Positions 12,819 through 23,938 of a stretch of DNA of 64,000 nucleotides are shown here, in pieces. A program made the position numbers and the translations under genes. The notes beneath the pieces are model-generated. The model ran no database searches. It was given only the letters and a program-made list of their open reading frames with translations, and had not been told where the DNA came from. Source of the DNA: Onchocerca volvulus (lineage: Eukaryota; Nematoda; Chromadorea; Rhabditida; Onchocercidae); the NCBI GenBank assembly GCA_000499405.2, contig HG738138.1:4142368-4206367 (forward strand), in the 5' to 3' direction. Within the stretch, counting starts at the first letter, position 1. Every line of letters starts with the position of its first letter.

Positions 12819-13657
12819 AATTCTCAGTGACGCGTAGGGTGGTACAAGATTTTTCAGCGGAGAAAGCCGTTCTGAATGAATTTGTGGCGACTGGAAATTT
12901 TTAAGCTAGGCGTTAAACGTAATTGGACTTAGCAAGTTTAATGAATCTAGGTGTAATTAATTCCTAAATATAACAGATGTTTATTTAATTCAGTTATTTT
13001 CGGAATACCTTCCGTACTGAAATTGTCCCGTAAATAAAAACTTGTTATGAGACTCATTTTCCACAAATAACCCCAGTATTCATCAAATTTCAAATGGAAT
13101 TCTGTAACTTGCAGTTCTAAAGCATAGTTCCGGAAATATGAAAATTTGTTTTCTCGAAGCATAAGGTTTTTGCTGAACTCCTTGCTCTCGTCGTCTTGCT
13201 TTTTGGCATTTTTATGTGGAATGCTGGTAGCATACATAATTATATCTTACAAGGAACTATACATATACGCTTGCTAAATTCAAAAAAATTGACTTGACGG
13301 GTAAATAGTGGTGAGCCGTCAGTAAATAAGCTAACAAATAATTTAATTAAGTACTCATACAAGGAGGTACTCAGGAGTGCTATAAAGAAACATCAACAAA
13401 TGAATGTTCATCGTAATTTATAAACTAAGATAAAAAGTGAAACACATTTGGTCACTGGCACGGAAGGCTGTGTCGATGAGATTCATGCCTATGAAGTTTA
13501 TTATTTCAGTTGAAAGATGTTTAATTACTGACTAGTAGTTTTTCTGATAGAAAAATTGATTGTGAGAAGCGAAATGAGATTTAATCAAAATCATATTTGA
13601 TCTAACTTAAATGAAACCGTTTACAACAGTAATAATGGCATCATCATTGGCATTATT
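12418..13657. other. Intergenic region between convergent genes, with a 33 bp T tract
   Basis: This stretch separates the 3' ends of the TIF1-like gene (+) and the MET-like receptor gene (-), so it should hold both 3' UTRs. It contains an uninterrupted run of 33 T at 12785-12817. A TTTATT around 13498, which is AATAAA on the minus strand, may serve the receptor gene. The open frame on the minus strand at 12947-13237 has no recognisable features. No gene is called. Confidence 0.6.
12535..12540 (+). terminator. AATAAA polyadenylation signal for the TIF1-like gene
   Basis: An AATAAA hexamer lies about 120 bp downstream of the TAG stop at 12415-12417. This is a plausible distance for a nematode 3' UTR, and no stronger candidate was noticed nearby. 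Confidence 0.45.
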
Positions 13658-16600
13658 TCAATTAGAAATGTTAGTGAGTGATGTGGTGAATGAACGTGCA
13701 GAGACACGTTCATAGTGACTATCCAGAAATGCACCACTTGACACACCACGTCGTAACTGTCGTACAACATCTTCCATCATTTCTGTTAATTCGAAGAATG
13801 TCGGTCGACGGTTCGGATCTTCCATCCAGCATCGTCGCATGACATGATAATATCTGAAACATACACAGATCACTTTTTTCCGTATATTTGCAAAATTCTG
13901 GAAGTTGATTTACTTTAGGAAATGATCAGAGCAAATTTTTAAACTGCCGTTATTTTAGTTATATTTTTTTATCCTCAAGAATACAAATAGTCATTAAAAG
14001 TTGCAGCAATTAAAATGAATTATTACTCGAGCTGTTAAAACAAAAGATATGAATTTAACTAACAGAAATTGATTAGAAAATGGCAATTTAAATAAAAAGT
14101 ACAAGTTATCAGGACATCCTTTCGGTTTCATCAAACGATGGCCACTCTTTAGTAAACGGAGGATATCGGTAAATTCAAGATCTGCATAAGGAATTAAACC
14201 ACGCGTAGCTAATTCCCATAGCACAATTCCATATGCCCAAACATCTGCTTTGAATGTGTACTGCAATATATCTCATTGATTGATTAATCATTAAAAATTA
14301 TTGTGCACGGAATAACAGTTCTTGCTTGACTATGGAAGGCAGCTTTTTTACACTGTTAAAAACAAAAAAAAAAAAAAAAAAAATTCAGTTTCATCTTGGA
14401 ATTGATTGAGGTCGTGCCAAACAGTACGCCAAATGAATCCGTAATACATCTCGAATCAAATCAAAATCGACAATTTTAACAAGTTACGCATCTAGCCTTC
14501 AATGATTCGAAATGCAGCAAAAATCTAGTGACATTTTTTAGGTTGTGATAGACTTAACGATGCCGAAAATAATAATCAATTGATGAAATATCAAACAAAT
14601 TCATATAGCTTAGTATAGATGTCTAGAAATAACTTCTAAATATTGTGCTAATTCACGCAGAACATTAGGAATATCTTGATTGTCTGTCATATCGTTGTAA
14701 ATAGATGCTGCATCTGTTGGTGTTAAATTTGAGATATGGTTAAATGCGCTTTCGAAATTTGCTAAATACTTCCAACTTGAGCCTATTTCCTCTAATAACT
14801 TTGTATCTTTTTTGGAAAATAATACTTTATAAAACTTATTGCCTGCGATTGTAGATTGCTTTGGCTATCAATATTATATAATGAGTACAATATGATAATA
14901 ACTAGAAATGGTATTAATGTAAGTAAAAGGATGTATTTCTTCATCGTAGTACTCTTAGTAAATGTATATTTATATATTAATGCTTTTGATTTGCAAAAAC
15001 ATAGTGATTGATAGTTCATTGTCAAATGGTGCAACCATTAAAATTAATGGGATGGGGAATCAGGTTCCTTACAAAGCCTTAGTATTTCTGATTATTTTGA
15101 TAATGAAAAATTACTACAAGTTTCAAATTTTCTACAGTATATTATGAAAAGATATTAGCTTATGTTCTCACAAAAAAAAAAAAGTTTTTCTAAAAGTAGA
15201 AAAGAAATGAACTGCCTGAAATGAATAAATAGAGAAACCTGTTGTTCTTCAAGCGATTCAATGGGCATCCATCGAATGGGAATTCCACGATCTTTATGAA
15301 TGGCCTGATACATTCCACATCGTGATACGTCTCGACTCAAACCAAAATCGGCAATTTTAACAACAAGATACGCATCTAGCCTTCAATGATGTAAAATAAA
15401 TAGAAAGTTTAACTACATTTTTCAAGTTATGATAGACTTAACGATACTGAAACATGGATCATTTGATTTGATGAAGATCCTACAAATTTCAAGAAACACA
15501 AGAAAATTTTTTGACGAACATGCAATTTCGTGCCGCAAGATCTCGATGAATAAACTGTTTATCATGCAAGTAAGTCATTCCTTTTGAAATTTGAATACCA
15601 AAGTCGAGGAGATTGCCAAATGTGAGTCTCTGTATGTAAATTAAAGAAAGTATTAAAGCAAGGATGAAAACTGCATAGAAAATGAATATTAGATTTAACT
15701 GAAATATCTAAAGCAATAAAATGAGAAAGGCAGCTTTAATGGATGATCAACTGTGTTGTGATCAGCTTGTGAGAAAAAAATAATTTACCTAATTTATGAA
15801 AATTTCAAATTTTGTTAAATCCAAAACGAAATAAGAGAGTACGTTTTCTGGATTGATGATATAATGTCGTAAATCTCCTTGAGCCATGAAATCAGTAACA
15901 ATGACGGGATAATTATTGATGCTTAAGGAAATACCAATAAGTCGAGCAACATTTGGATGATCAAAATTAGCCATGATTAAGCCTTCTTGTAAAAACTCGC
16001 TAATGCCAGTTATGACACCATCACTTTGTGAATCGATTGTTTTACATGCTACATCGATTAGTTGACCATCGCCACTTCGATATACTGCCCGGTAGACAAC
16101 ACCGAAATTTCCTGGAATATAATTCACTACTTATAACAATACAGATTAGTTCAGTTCAAGTATCGTCGCAATTGCCGATAAGTGGTAATCGTTAACAAAA
16201 AGACATTAGGTAAATCAACATTACCTTTTCCAATTTCGTCACCCAATTCCAGATCATTCACAGATATTTGCAATTTCGGATCGATTTCCAGAAACAAATT
16301 TTCATACGGATTAAATGTTTTTATTTCGTCACCTTTTCTTTTAAGGCCACTAAACGGATTATTGTTCACTAAAAAGAATTATAAAATACGCATTTAAATG
16401 TAATCCAAATGGATAAAAAGTGAAAATCAAAGAAGAAATAGATAACATCAAATGACAGAAAATTACTTCAAATAGCAAAAGTGAACTAACCGAACGGGGC
16501 ATGGCTTGTATCAAGTGATATTTGTGAGCCACTTTTACCGCATTCTTTCATTCGTTTTCGTTTGTGCTGTAAGGAGAGAATCGACAACACTTAATTCATG

Positions 16601-19600
16601 CGTGCAGCATTGTAAGCATCTTCCTGGATATGTCATGCTAGACAATGTGAAGATGAAATTTCGAATGAAAAATACAATTTTCCATTTCTTATAATAATTC
16701 AAGGCTAACTTTATGGAATTGACGAAGAAGGCATAAGATCAGCACGATCAGGAATGTAAGTATAATCACGGCAAATATTGTTGCAACGGCTCTGCTATGC
16801 CTTAAAATCAGTGTGAACGATCAGTTTACATACAGCCAATTTTTAATTTCAATAGAAAAGTGTTGACTGTCCTCAACATTTAGCACCTAACATACTATTA
16901 GCCTTCTTCACATCCACAATATTATGCGGAAATAAAATTTTGTTATAATGAATTTATACCAAATAACAAAAATTGTTCCAAAATTCCGAAAATTTCGAAT
17001 TAAATAATTAATTCTGCAATGAGTAGATCTAATGAAAATTTAAAGATTCAATTCAAAAATTACTTTGAATGTGAGTGAGTGCTTGCCAAAATGATGTTTG
17101 TGATGTGGGAATCGCGTTTTTTCGGCAATTCAAAAGTGATGTTAAATCGACCAAGCGATCCAAGCTTTCCTTCTAGACAAAAACTGCAGTTTTCCATAGC
17201 GTCACTTGGCACATTCACAGTACAAGATAGTCTAAAATCCTATCAACGTACTGATCCTACCATCCTTTTCCATTATTTATTATAGCGAAATTCTGCTTGG
17301 AAGATCAAGAACATGCGACAGAATAATTTTTCTGGCATTAGCTACTAGAAATATAGCCAAACATATTTCGATATTTCCTTCGCATATCTCGTTTACTTAC
17401 GAAAAAGCATAAATAAAGTATGAAGTTTGTCAGTTTGATAATTTTTATTCGCATAACTAACTTTCCTGATCCGAAATGTGAAATGGTACAATTCTGATTG
17501 CACACTTTAGCAATAATATCATGTAATCTATCGAATTTCCTGCCATATACTTCAAACGAGGTGTAGTTCAAGGAATTTGAAGACGGAATGTTTACCTTAA
17601 ATATTTGTGTGCTGTTTAGAGATATATTCGTTCTATTATTTGAATTTTGCTGGCGAATCAAAACATTTCAGTTTGAAACTTTTTTAGGCATTTTTGGTCG
17701 TTTTTTCGATTAAATTTTACAAAAGTTGTACCAAAACAAGATGCAAACAAATTGGAAAGCTAATTACCATAACAAACAAAGGTGTCGCTAATTTGGATTC
17801 AAATTAATCTTAATTTATTAAAATTTAACAAACAGAAGTTTAACTTCTGATGATAGGATTGATTTCAAATTGTATTATGTTGTAATGCAGTCGCATCACA
17901 TTAAGAACTTTCTTCTTTATTCGTATGGCAATTTTTCTTTAAACAATGTTGGATAAGTTATTTTTCAGACGTTAAAATCAAAATTTAACAAGAGATTTGT
18001 TCTGAAAGCAGCAGGAGTACACTGTCCATAAAAATAATTATTGATGTACAGAGAATAATAACTTACATGCTCAATAAATGGAGCACAGAAGCTGTCAACG
18101 GTGTAGAATGGACAATCGATGCCCTTTGACCGCGAAAATGCATAACCAGAACCATTGTTCATAGCACACCAAAGGCACTGTAGCGGATCGGACCAGTTGG
18201 ACTGTTCCAGCGAATCACAGCTGTCGTAAAAATTGGAACATGAGAGTTCTATATAGCTTAGCTAAAAACGAAAAATTGATTCTTTAAGAACTATAATGAG
18301 TTCATTTTAAAAATTTTCCGTGTGAATTTTTTGAAATTTAAAAATCAAACTTAAAAAAAATATAATGTTCGAGCAGACAAAAAAGTCTTTTATGAATTAG
18401 AACATGAGATCTGAAAAAATCACGAACATCATTATCCTGAACAAAGTAAATCCGATTGCGTGATAAATCCGCGGCGACGCGGAATTGAAGAGTACGAGAT
18501 TGTTCAGGCAACTGAGATTGCTGCAATTGCAGCGACCATAGAAGTGATGAAGCCATTTGATGTGTTTGATGCGACACCTAAATTTGTACAGAATTTGAAA
18601 AAAAAAAAAAAAACCTCCAAGATCTTCCATTTTTTAAAAAAATAAAACATCGCCTGTCAATACTCATAGAATTTTCCTACCGATTTTTACAGTACATTTT
18701 TTTTTCAAATTACTACAGCAACATTATTTTAAAATAAATAGATCACCCGATTTAAAATGGCGTCAGAATGAACGGTAAATAATGCGCCATCTCCATGCAA
18801 GCGTTTTATAGACAAAATATTTTTGCCGGAACCCGGTAAACTATAATATAGACAGATCATTATTATAAAGTTTTGTGAACAACAAAGCTATCAGAAATTA
18901 TTAGAAATTAATGCGATCAAATATTATAGTTTAAGCAAATGAGTTTTAAAAATAATGTAATGCTATCAATTTTCATTGTTTTCAGATAAATTTTTTCGCA
19001 CCATTTGAGTTCAGTACGAAAATCGGAATATTATTTGTCTTTCGAATGAAAAAAATTAAATGTTGTAATTAAATATTGTTAAAAGCAAAGTTTAAGATTT
19101 CGTGTTTTTTTGGATAATGCTTAAAGCTTTCATTACAATAATACTTGGAAACATTTATATATTTACTTGATGACGAAATTTTATATATAAATATCAGTGG
19201 AATAGAAATTCGGACATTTTTGCTATCCCATATAAATAATGTTTATTGCGATTAATACAAGAAGTTCGCAAAAAAGCGATCAGAATCCGCTCTGTACTGT
19301 TAACTAATTTCTCAATTTAGTTAACTTAGTCTCGCTCTTCAGTAGTACAAGCTAGTTTTTTTTTCTTTTTTTTTTTTCAGTTTTCTATCTTTTGTTGTCA
19401 TCTCTCCTACTTTCTAAAGCAGACATCAGAATTCATTTTAGATGGATTCAAAACAGAAACTTTAAGGATTAAAAAAATTTTTAGATGATAGCTTACACCG
19501 CTATTAATTGTCCTGCAAATGCATGGAACTGTTCTAACCATCCGTAACGATATGCAAACGATGGGAAAAATTCCAAATCACAATTATGCAACGGTTCTTT

Positions 19601-21933
19601 TATATAGTTCTGCAATATAAATGTTAAAATGCTATATTCAATATTCAAATAACTTCGAGAATTGCACTTTTCATGTTTAACAAAATTCGAGAGGAGAAAA
19701 ATTTTTCAATGTTTTTCTGAAATCATCCAAGCAGTTATTGCTGCACCGAGAAGGAAACTGAAATTTACAGCAGTTTTAAAAATAAGCGGACTCACACCAC
19801 CAAATTTCGAACAAGTTCGCATAGTATGTCCATCACCAAATCGTGAAAATATGAAGCAATATGGAGGCAATTCATTCAAATTTTGAACTTTCTGACATTC
19901 CTTAAATTCTGGTCATATTAAAACTAAACTACTGAAAATTTAACCAAAGATAAAATAAACTGAATGTTATGCTTTTTTTTTTTTTAAAGTTAAGAAACTG
20001 GCTATATTTTTTCTTCAGGTTGTTGATATTTAGCCATGTCCGGTTTAAAGCAGTTACTAAGATTTCTTGTCTTCGAACACTAATTTTCCAATAAATTCTT
20101 CGAATTTAAGCTAAATGAACCGGTAGTGCAATTATATGGCCGCCAATGGAGATATGAAAAAATGGGATACGGACAACTATTTTTGTCAAAAACTATGAGA
20201 AAATAAAAGCTTATGCAAAAAGTTTCTTCCCACTATTAGGAAAATGAAAGTAAGCTAAATTATATTTCAAAACTATAAGAAATGAACAAAATCAACTTGC
20301 CTTAAATGATGACTTATAGGAAATGTTTTGACAATTATTCCATATTTGATTGAACGCATTATCAACAAGATCCATATTATACTTACATGCAACATTCTCA
20401 TTTTTTTCAATAGTTTGGAAGACAACAATCAATTCATCACTATCACGATCGTACTCAGCTGCCAAAGAAACAACATTCGTCCGGAAACCTAAAACATTCC
20501 TTAAATTCGATTTTGTGCGTGAAAAGCTATAGAAGCGTGAAAAAAAAAACACCGAAATTTGAAAAAAATTAATAAGAAACAACCATTCGTGCTTCATTTA
20601 AATTCAGCAACCATGGATAAGTTTTTAAAATTATATGAAGAAAAAACTATGAAGTTATCTTCGTAGAACGTTTTTTAACAATTTTTTTCTGGAAAAGAAT
20701 TTATAGTACTAGTCCTTAGAATTACAAATCACAAAAGTCACTTTTAATAAGCACAATTAATCATCATTAAAAAACTTTCAGATAAATTACTGATTTAAAT
20801 AACAATTGAATAAATTTACTGAAATTTCCACAAATAAGTGCCATATCCATACGAGATTCCAGCTTTTCTGTACGATCCTTGTCACATATTCGAGTTATTC
20901 GAACTGACATAACAATCAGTTCTTCGATCTTGGCATTAATGTAAGGTTCATAAGGTCGTCGTGCTGATCCCACAAAGAAAGTGTAACCACGACGATTGAA
21001 TGCAGTTGCTAAACTATGCTCTTCAATGATTCGTACATCCTCTGCTGATTGTAGTGATACTAATTTATTGCCCCTATAGAAAAAATCACTATTAATTGTA
21101 GAATTATGTCGGAGAAATCCTTCACTTCTTTTGTACTTCTCGATGCTGATATATCATAAATTTGGATAGAAAAATGATTTACTTGCTGATTGTATAATAT
21201 GATGGAAATCTTAGGATGGCAGCATGGTTAGCATGCTTATTTACGATGCGTATATTAATATTCTGACTAGAATCCTTCACTGCTGTTGCATACAACAATT
21301 CTTCAGTTTTTTCTCCATTCAATGTTAGCAAATATTCCACGCATGGTTTTTCTGGAGAAATCAACATGCATAATCTAAAATATGATTACAAATGTTTTCC
21401 CGAAAATTTTTTCAATATCTGTCAATGTGGAAAACTTACATCTTCGTTGAATGCTTCATGTTGCAAATTTAGCAGGAAATAAATGATGAGAAATTGAAAT
21501 ATATAAAATATATAGATTTCGAACATGTTTTATGTCAAAAATAGACGAACCTGCACGTTAAAGCGTCGCAAAAAAGCAACATTTCATGATCAATAAATTT
21601 AAATTCCAATAATTCTCCTCGAATTGATTTCAGCAATTGTATACGGTGCACATTCTCGATCCTCACAGAGGATGAAATATCATATACAATGATGATATTA
21701 TCCAAAGCAGTTGCAAGAAACTTTTCGTATATTGTAATACCGTATACTGTAGTAAAACTTGGATATCGTATCCTTATGGCCTTACTCGATTTATTATTAC
21801 TGGTTGAGAATAGGCCATTATCAGTGAATGGATTTTTGTAGTCAGTGTAGGTTACATCAAGAGCAGAATGAAAGACGGAACCACAGATTAAAATTATTAA
21901 TGTTATTAGATGCAATGCCCAGGGAATATGCAT
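13658..21933 (-). CDS. MET/RON-family receptor tyrosine kinase (Sema-PSI-TM-kinase)
   Basis: Nineteen exons close to 1076 codons: 21551-21933, 21183-21374, 20820-21073, 20297-20488, 19796-19908, 19497-19609, 18747-18840, 18428-18577, 18067-18261, 17462-17649, 17064-17231, 16710-16800, 16491-16566, 16225-16368, 15843-16111, 15520-15629, 15239-15380, 14103-14260, 13658-13853. A signal peptide (about 1-24) leads into a Sema-type region to about 497, a PSI cysteine module (498-562), about 118 residues of stalk, a membrane segment (686-706) and a cytoplasmic kinase. The kinase has the glycine loop GKGNFGVV (783-790), VACK Lys808, alpha-C Glu827, [10 protein letters not shown] (Asp904), DFG Asp922, a single activation-loop Tyr935 and WMPIES. 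ARNCMLD before the DFG strand and the Sema-PSI-kinase order are specific to the MET/RON family. Such receptors bind a secreted ligand and signal growth or motility. The stalk is far shorter than the four IPT domains of vertebrate MET, and no C-terminal tandem-tyrosine docking site is present. All catalytic residues are intact. Confidence 0.9.
14400..14615 (-). pseudogene. Dead tandem copy of the kinase activation-loop exon
   Basis: This segment, within the intron between exons 15239-15380 and 14103-14260, aligns with the real activation-loop exon and its upstream intron (roughly 15290-15480). Shared blocks include CGCATCTAGCCTTCAATGAT and TGATAGACTTAACGAT. Read on the minus strand, [17 protein letters not shown] has become [19 protein letters not shown]: a stop codon, a lost codon and DFG changed to DFD. 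The copy breaks down after about 20 codons, so it cannot be a working alternative exon. It is a decayed partial duplication. Confidence 0.85.
14610..14944 (-). pseudogene. Bacterial-like (Wolbachia-type) gene fragment with a frameshift
   Basis: On the minus strand an ATG at 14944 opens a frame with a bacterial-style N-terminal membrane anchor ([20 protein letters not shown]). It runs to about NIDSQS, where a single frameshift is needed to enter the frame starting [19 protein letters not shown] and running to a stop at 14610. The second part ([27 protein letters not shown]) has the helical-repeat spacing of the alphaproteobacterial TPR-like YfgM/CpoB-type envelope proteins; that assignment is inference. 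It lacks introns, sits inside a receptor-kinase intron and differs in style from its surroundings. The best explanation is an old nuclear Wolbachia transfer. Confidence 0.55.
14962..15158 (+). pseudogene. Second bacterial-like fragment, opposite strand, frameshifted
   Basis: The plus strand has a frame reading [19 protein letters not shown]. After a shift near 15055 it continues as [18 protein letters not shown] and [12 protein letters not shown] before a TAG at 15156-15158. Both halves look like parts of one protein, and neither is part of the kinase gene on the other strand. It begins 18 bp from the start of the divergent fragment at 14610-14944, a compact arrangement usual in bacteria. The product is not recognised. 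It probably belongs to the same inserted piece of bacterial DNA. Confidence 0.4.
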
Positions 21934-23199
21934 TCATGAAGAATTCATCTAAAGTGACTTCGTTCAGCTTATTCTACCAGTTACATCGATTCTTTCAATC
22001 TCTGAATATTTGAATTTATGATGTGAATTACTTTCTCGATGATAATTCAAAAAAAAAAAAAAAGACATTTACGTTACAATAGTTGAAACACAGAAGATTT
22101 TTTAAATGTAAAAAATTATGATTTTAAATGTAAAAAATTTATATTATCAGTGACAAAAAATGTAAACATGAAGATATTGGAATATTTGTATATACGACAT
22201 TATTCATTCAAAGTTCGATTTTTCCAGATCTTGCATGTGAATTTTGAATTCTATCCACTGATGGATGGAATGTATACTAAGGAGTTCAACTGGAAAAGAT
22301 TCAGAAGAAAAGAATTATAACATTATGATGACGATTGTGTTTTGGGAAAGGTGATGTTTGAAACTAATTGTAAAATTTGAATACAACAGATCAGTTGAAA
22401 TGGAAAAATATGATAAACGACAAATTACTGAGTTATTCATGAGTGAATTGAAATTTAAAGTGACGAAAAATATCTTTTCACTAATGTAAATGCAATATTC
22501 TACATTTAAAATATCGCACCTACTACTACTCATTTCTGAAAATTCGAGAAATTAAATTTTTTAGCAGATTTGCTAAAATGTGTTACAGAGATAATCAATT
22601 GACGTATGTAATACGTAAGATGTATTTCAGAAAGTGAAGAAAAATTAACAAAAAGATGTTAGTTTAAACTTGAGTGTTGAAATGTTACAGTTACAAATCA
22701 CAGTGATATTTTGACCGAATTCTAAATGGCTTGAGAAATTTTATAAGTAAAGGTACTTAGTTTTTATATAGCCTCTTACACTATTTAGGTCATAGGAGAA
22801 TTCTATTTTAAAATGCTTATCAAATAATTTACTAGCAATTATTGCCAAGTAAACTGCATAAATATATCATCCAGATTCTCCGGGAAACTAAATCCTAAAT
22901 TCCTATCACTTTCGAAATTCCAAAAATACAAAAAAAAAAAAAAAAAAAAAATAAGCGCAATTTTCAGTCACAGTTCTTTTTTTTTTTTGCATTTCAGCTT
23001 TAGATGTCACTATTAAGCTTATTTGCTTTCCTCAATGAATGATAAGATGAAAGAATTTCGAAAAGACAAATTTGGTGTATAGTAAATAGGAATTAAAATA
23101 TGAAAATCGAAAGAACGATTAAGATACAACGCTCGACATTAATTATGATAAAGTGAGTTTTCATCCAACGGGTGCGTTGTACTAGTGCAACAACGGTAG

Positions 23200-23345
23200 T
23201 GAACGTCCCGCAACCAATCGAATACACACCAACCACCAACACCAACTCGTCGACACCAATATCAACACCAACAAACTCGATCACCAATACCGACACCGAC
23301 ACTCCCACCGTCACGCATACATACAGCACCACTCAGTGTGCTTCA
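23200..23345. repeat. Irregular ACC/ACA-rich tract
   Basis: The plus strand is built from ACC, AAC, ACA and CGA triplets with hardly any T-rich words, unlike its surroundings. Read in the frame 23172-23369 it would give a Thr/Asn/Ser/Pro-rich peptide. The frame has no recognisable domain, so a degenerate simple repeat is the safer call; an exon encoding a mucin-like stretch remains possible. Confidence 0.5.
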
Positions 23346-23876
23346 GATGTTTGTTGGCTGACCAAATGACCTTTTGTGTCATCTGATGACAATAATCGTA
23401 GCATATAGAGAAGCAAATTGACTTGTGCTATCGAACAATTAAATTCATTTATAAAAAAAAAATTCACGCATTATCTAATCAAAATTTCAAACTTTCACAT
23501 GAAGGAGGTCTATATTTTATATTTTCTCCATGTTATTTCATTTTTTTGTCGAAATTCACAATATTTAGACATAATGGATAGCAACTTGAGAAACCGCTCT
23601 GTTCATCTCAAGCCAATCATGAAACAAAAAAAAAATCATGACCCACAAATTTCCTCATTTCTACTTATAGGTTGATTAATTCGAAACATGATTAATTAGT
23701 CTTAATTGAACTGCAAATTTAGAATAATGTCACATAAACTTCCTCATCTCCGATTTCCAGCCTAAGAAATGATAAATTTAATAGATAAAAAAAAAAACGA
23801 CTGGTTCAGTTTGAAAAAACTGTTTGATTAAAAGGAAATGATTTCATTTTTGGAAGAAATTGTGGTAATGTAAATA

Positions 23877-23938
23877 TATAAATGTGTGTGTGCATGTGTA
23901 TTATGTGTATTATATATTGTGTGTGTGTGCGTTTGTTT
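23877..23938. repeat. TG/TA-rich microsatellite
   Basis: Alternating TG and TA dinucleotides form an impure simple repeat with several GTGTGTG blocks. Confidence 0.75.

Noticed and set aside
14400..14615. Second kinase activation-loop exon as a mutually exclusive alternative exon
   Set aside because: It has an in-frame stop, a deleted codon and DFD in place of DFG, and homology fades before the exon end.
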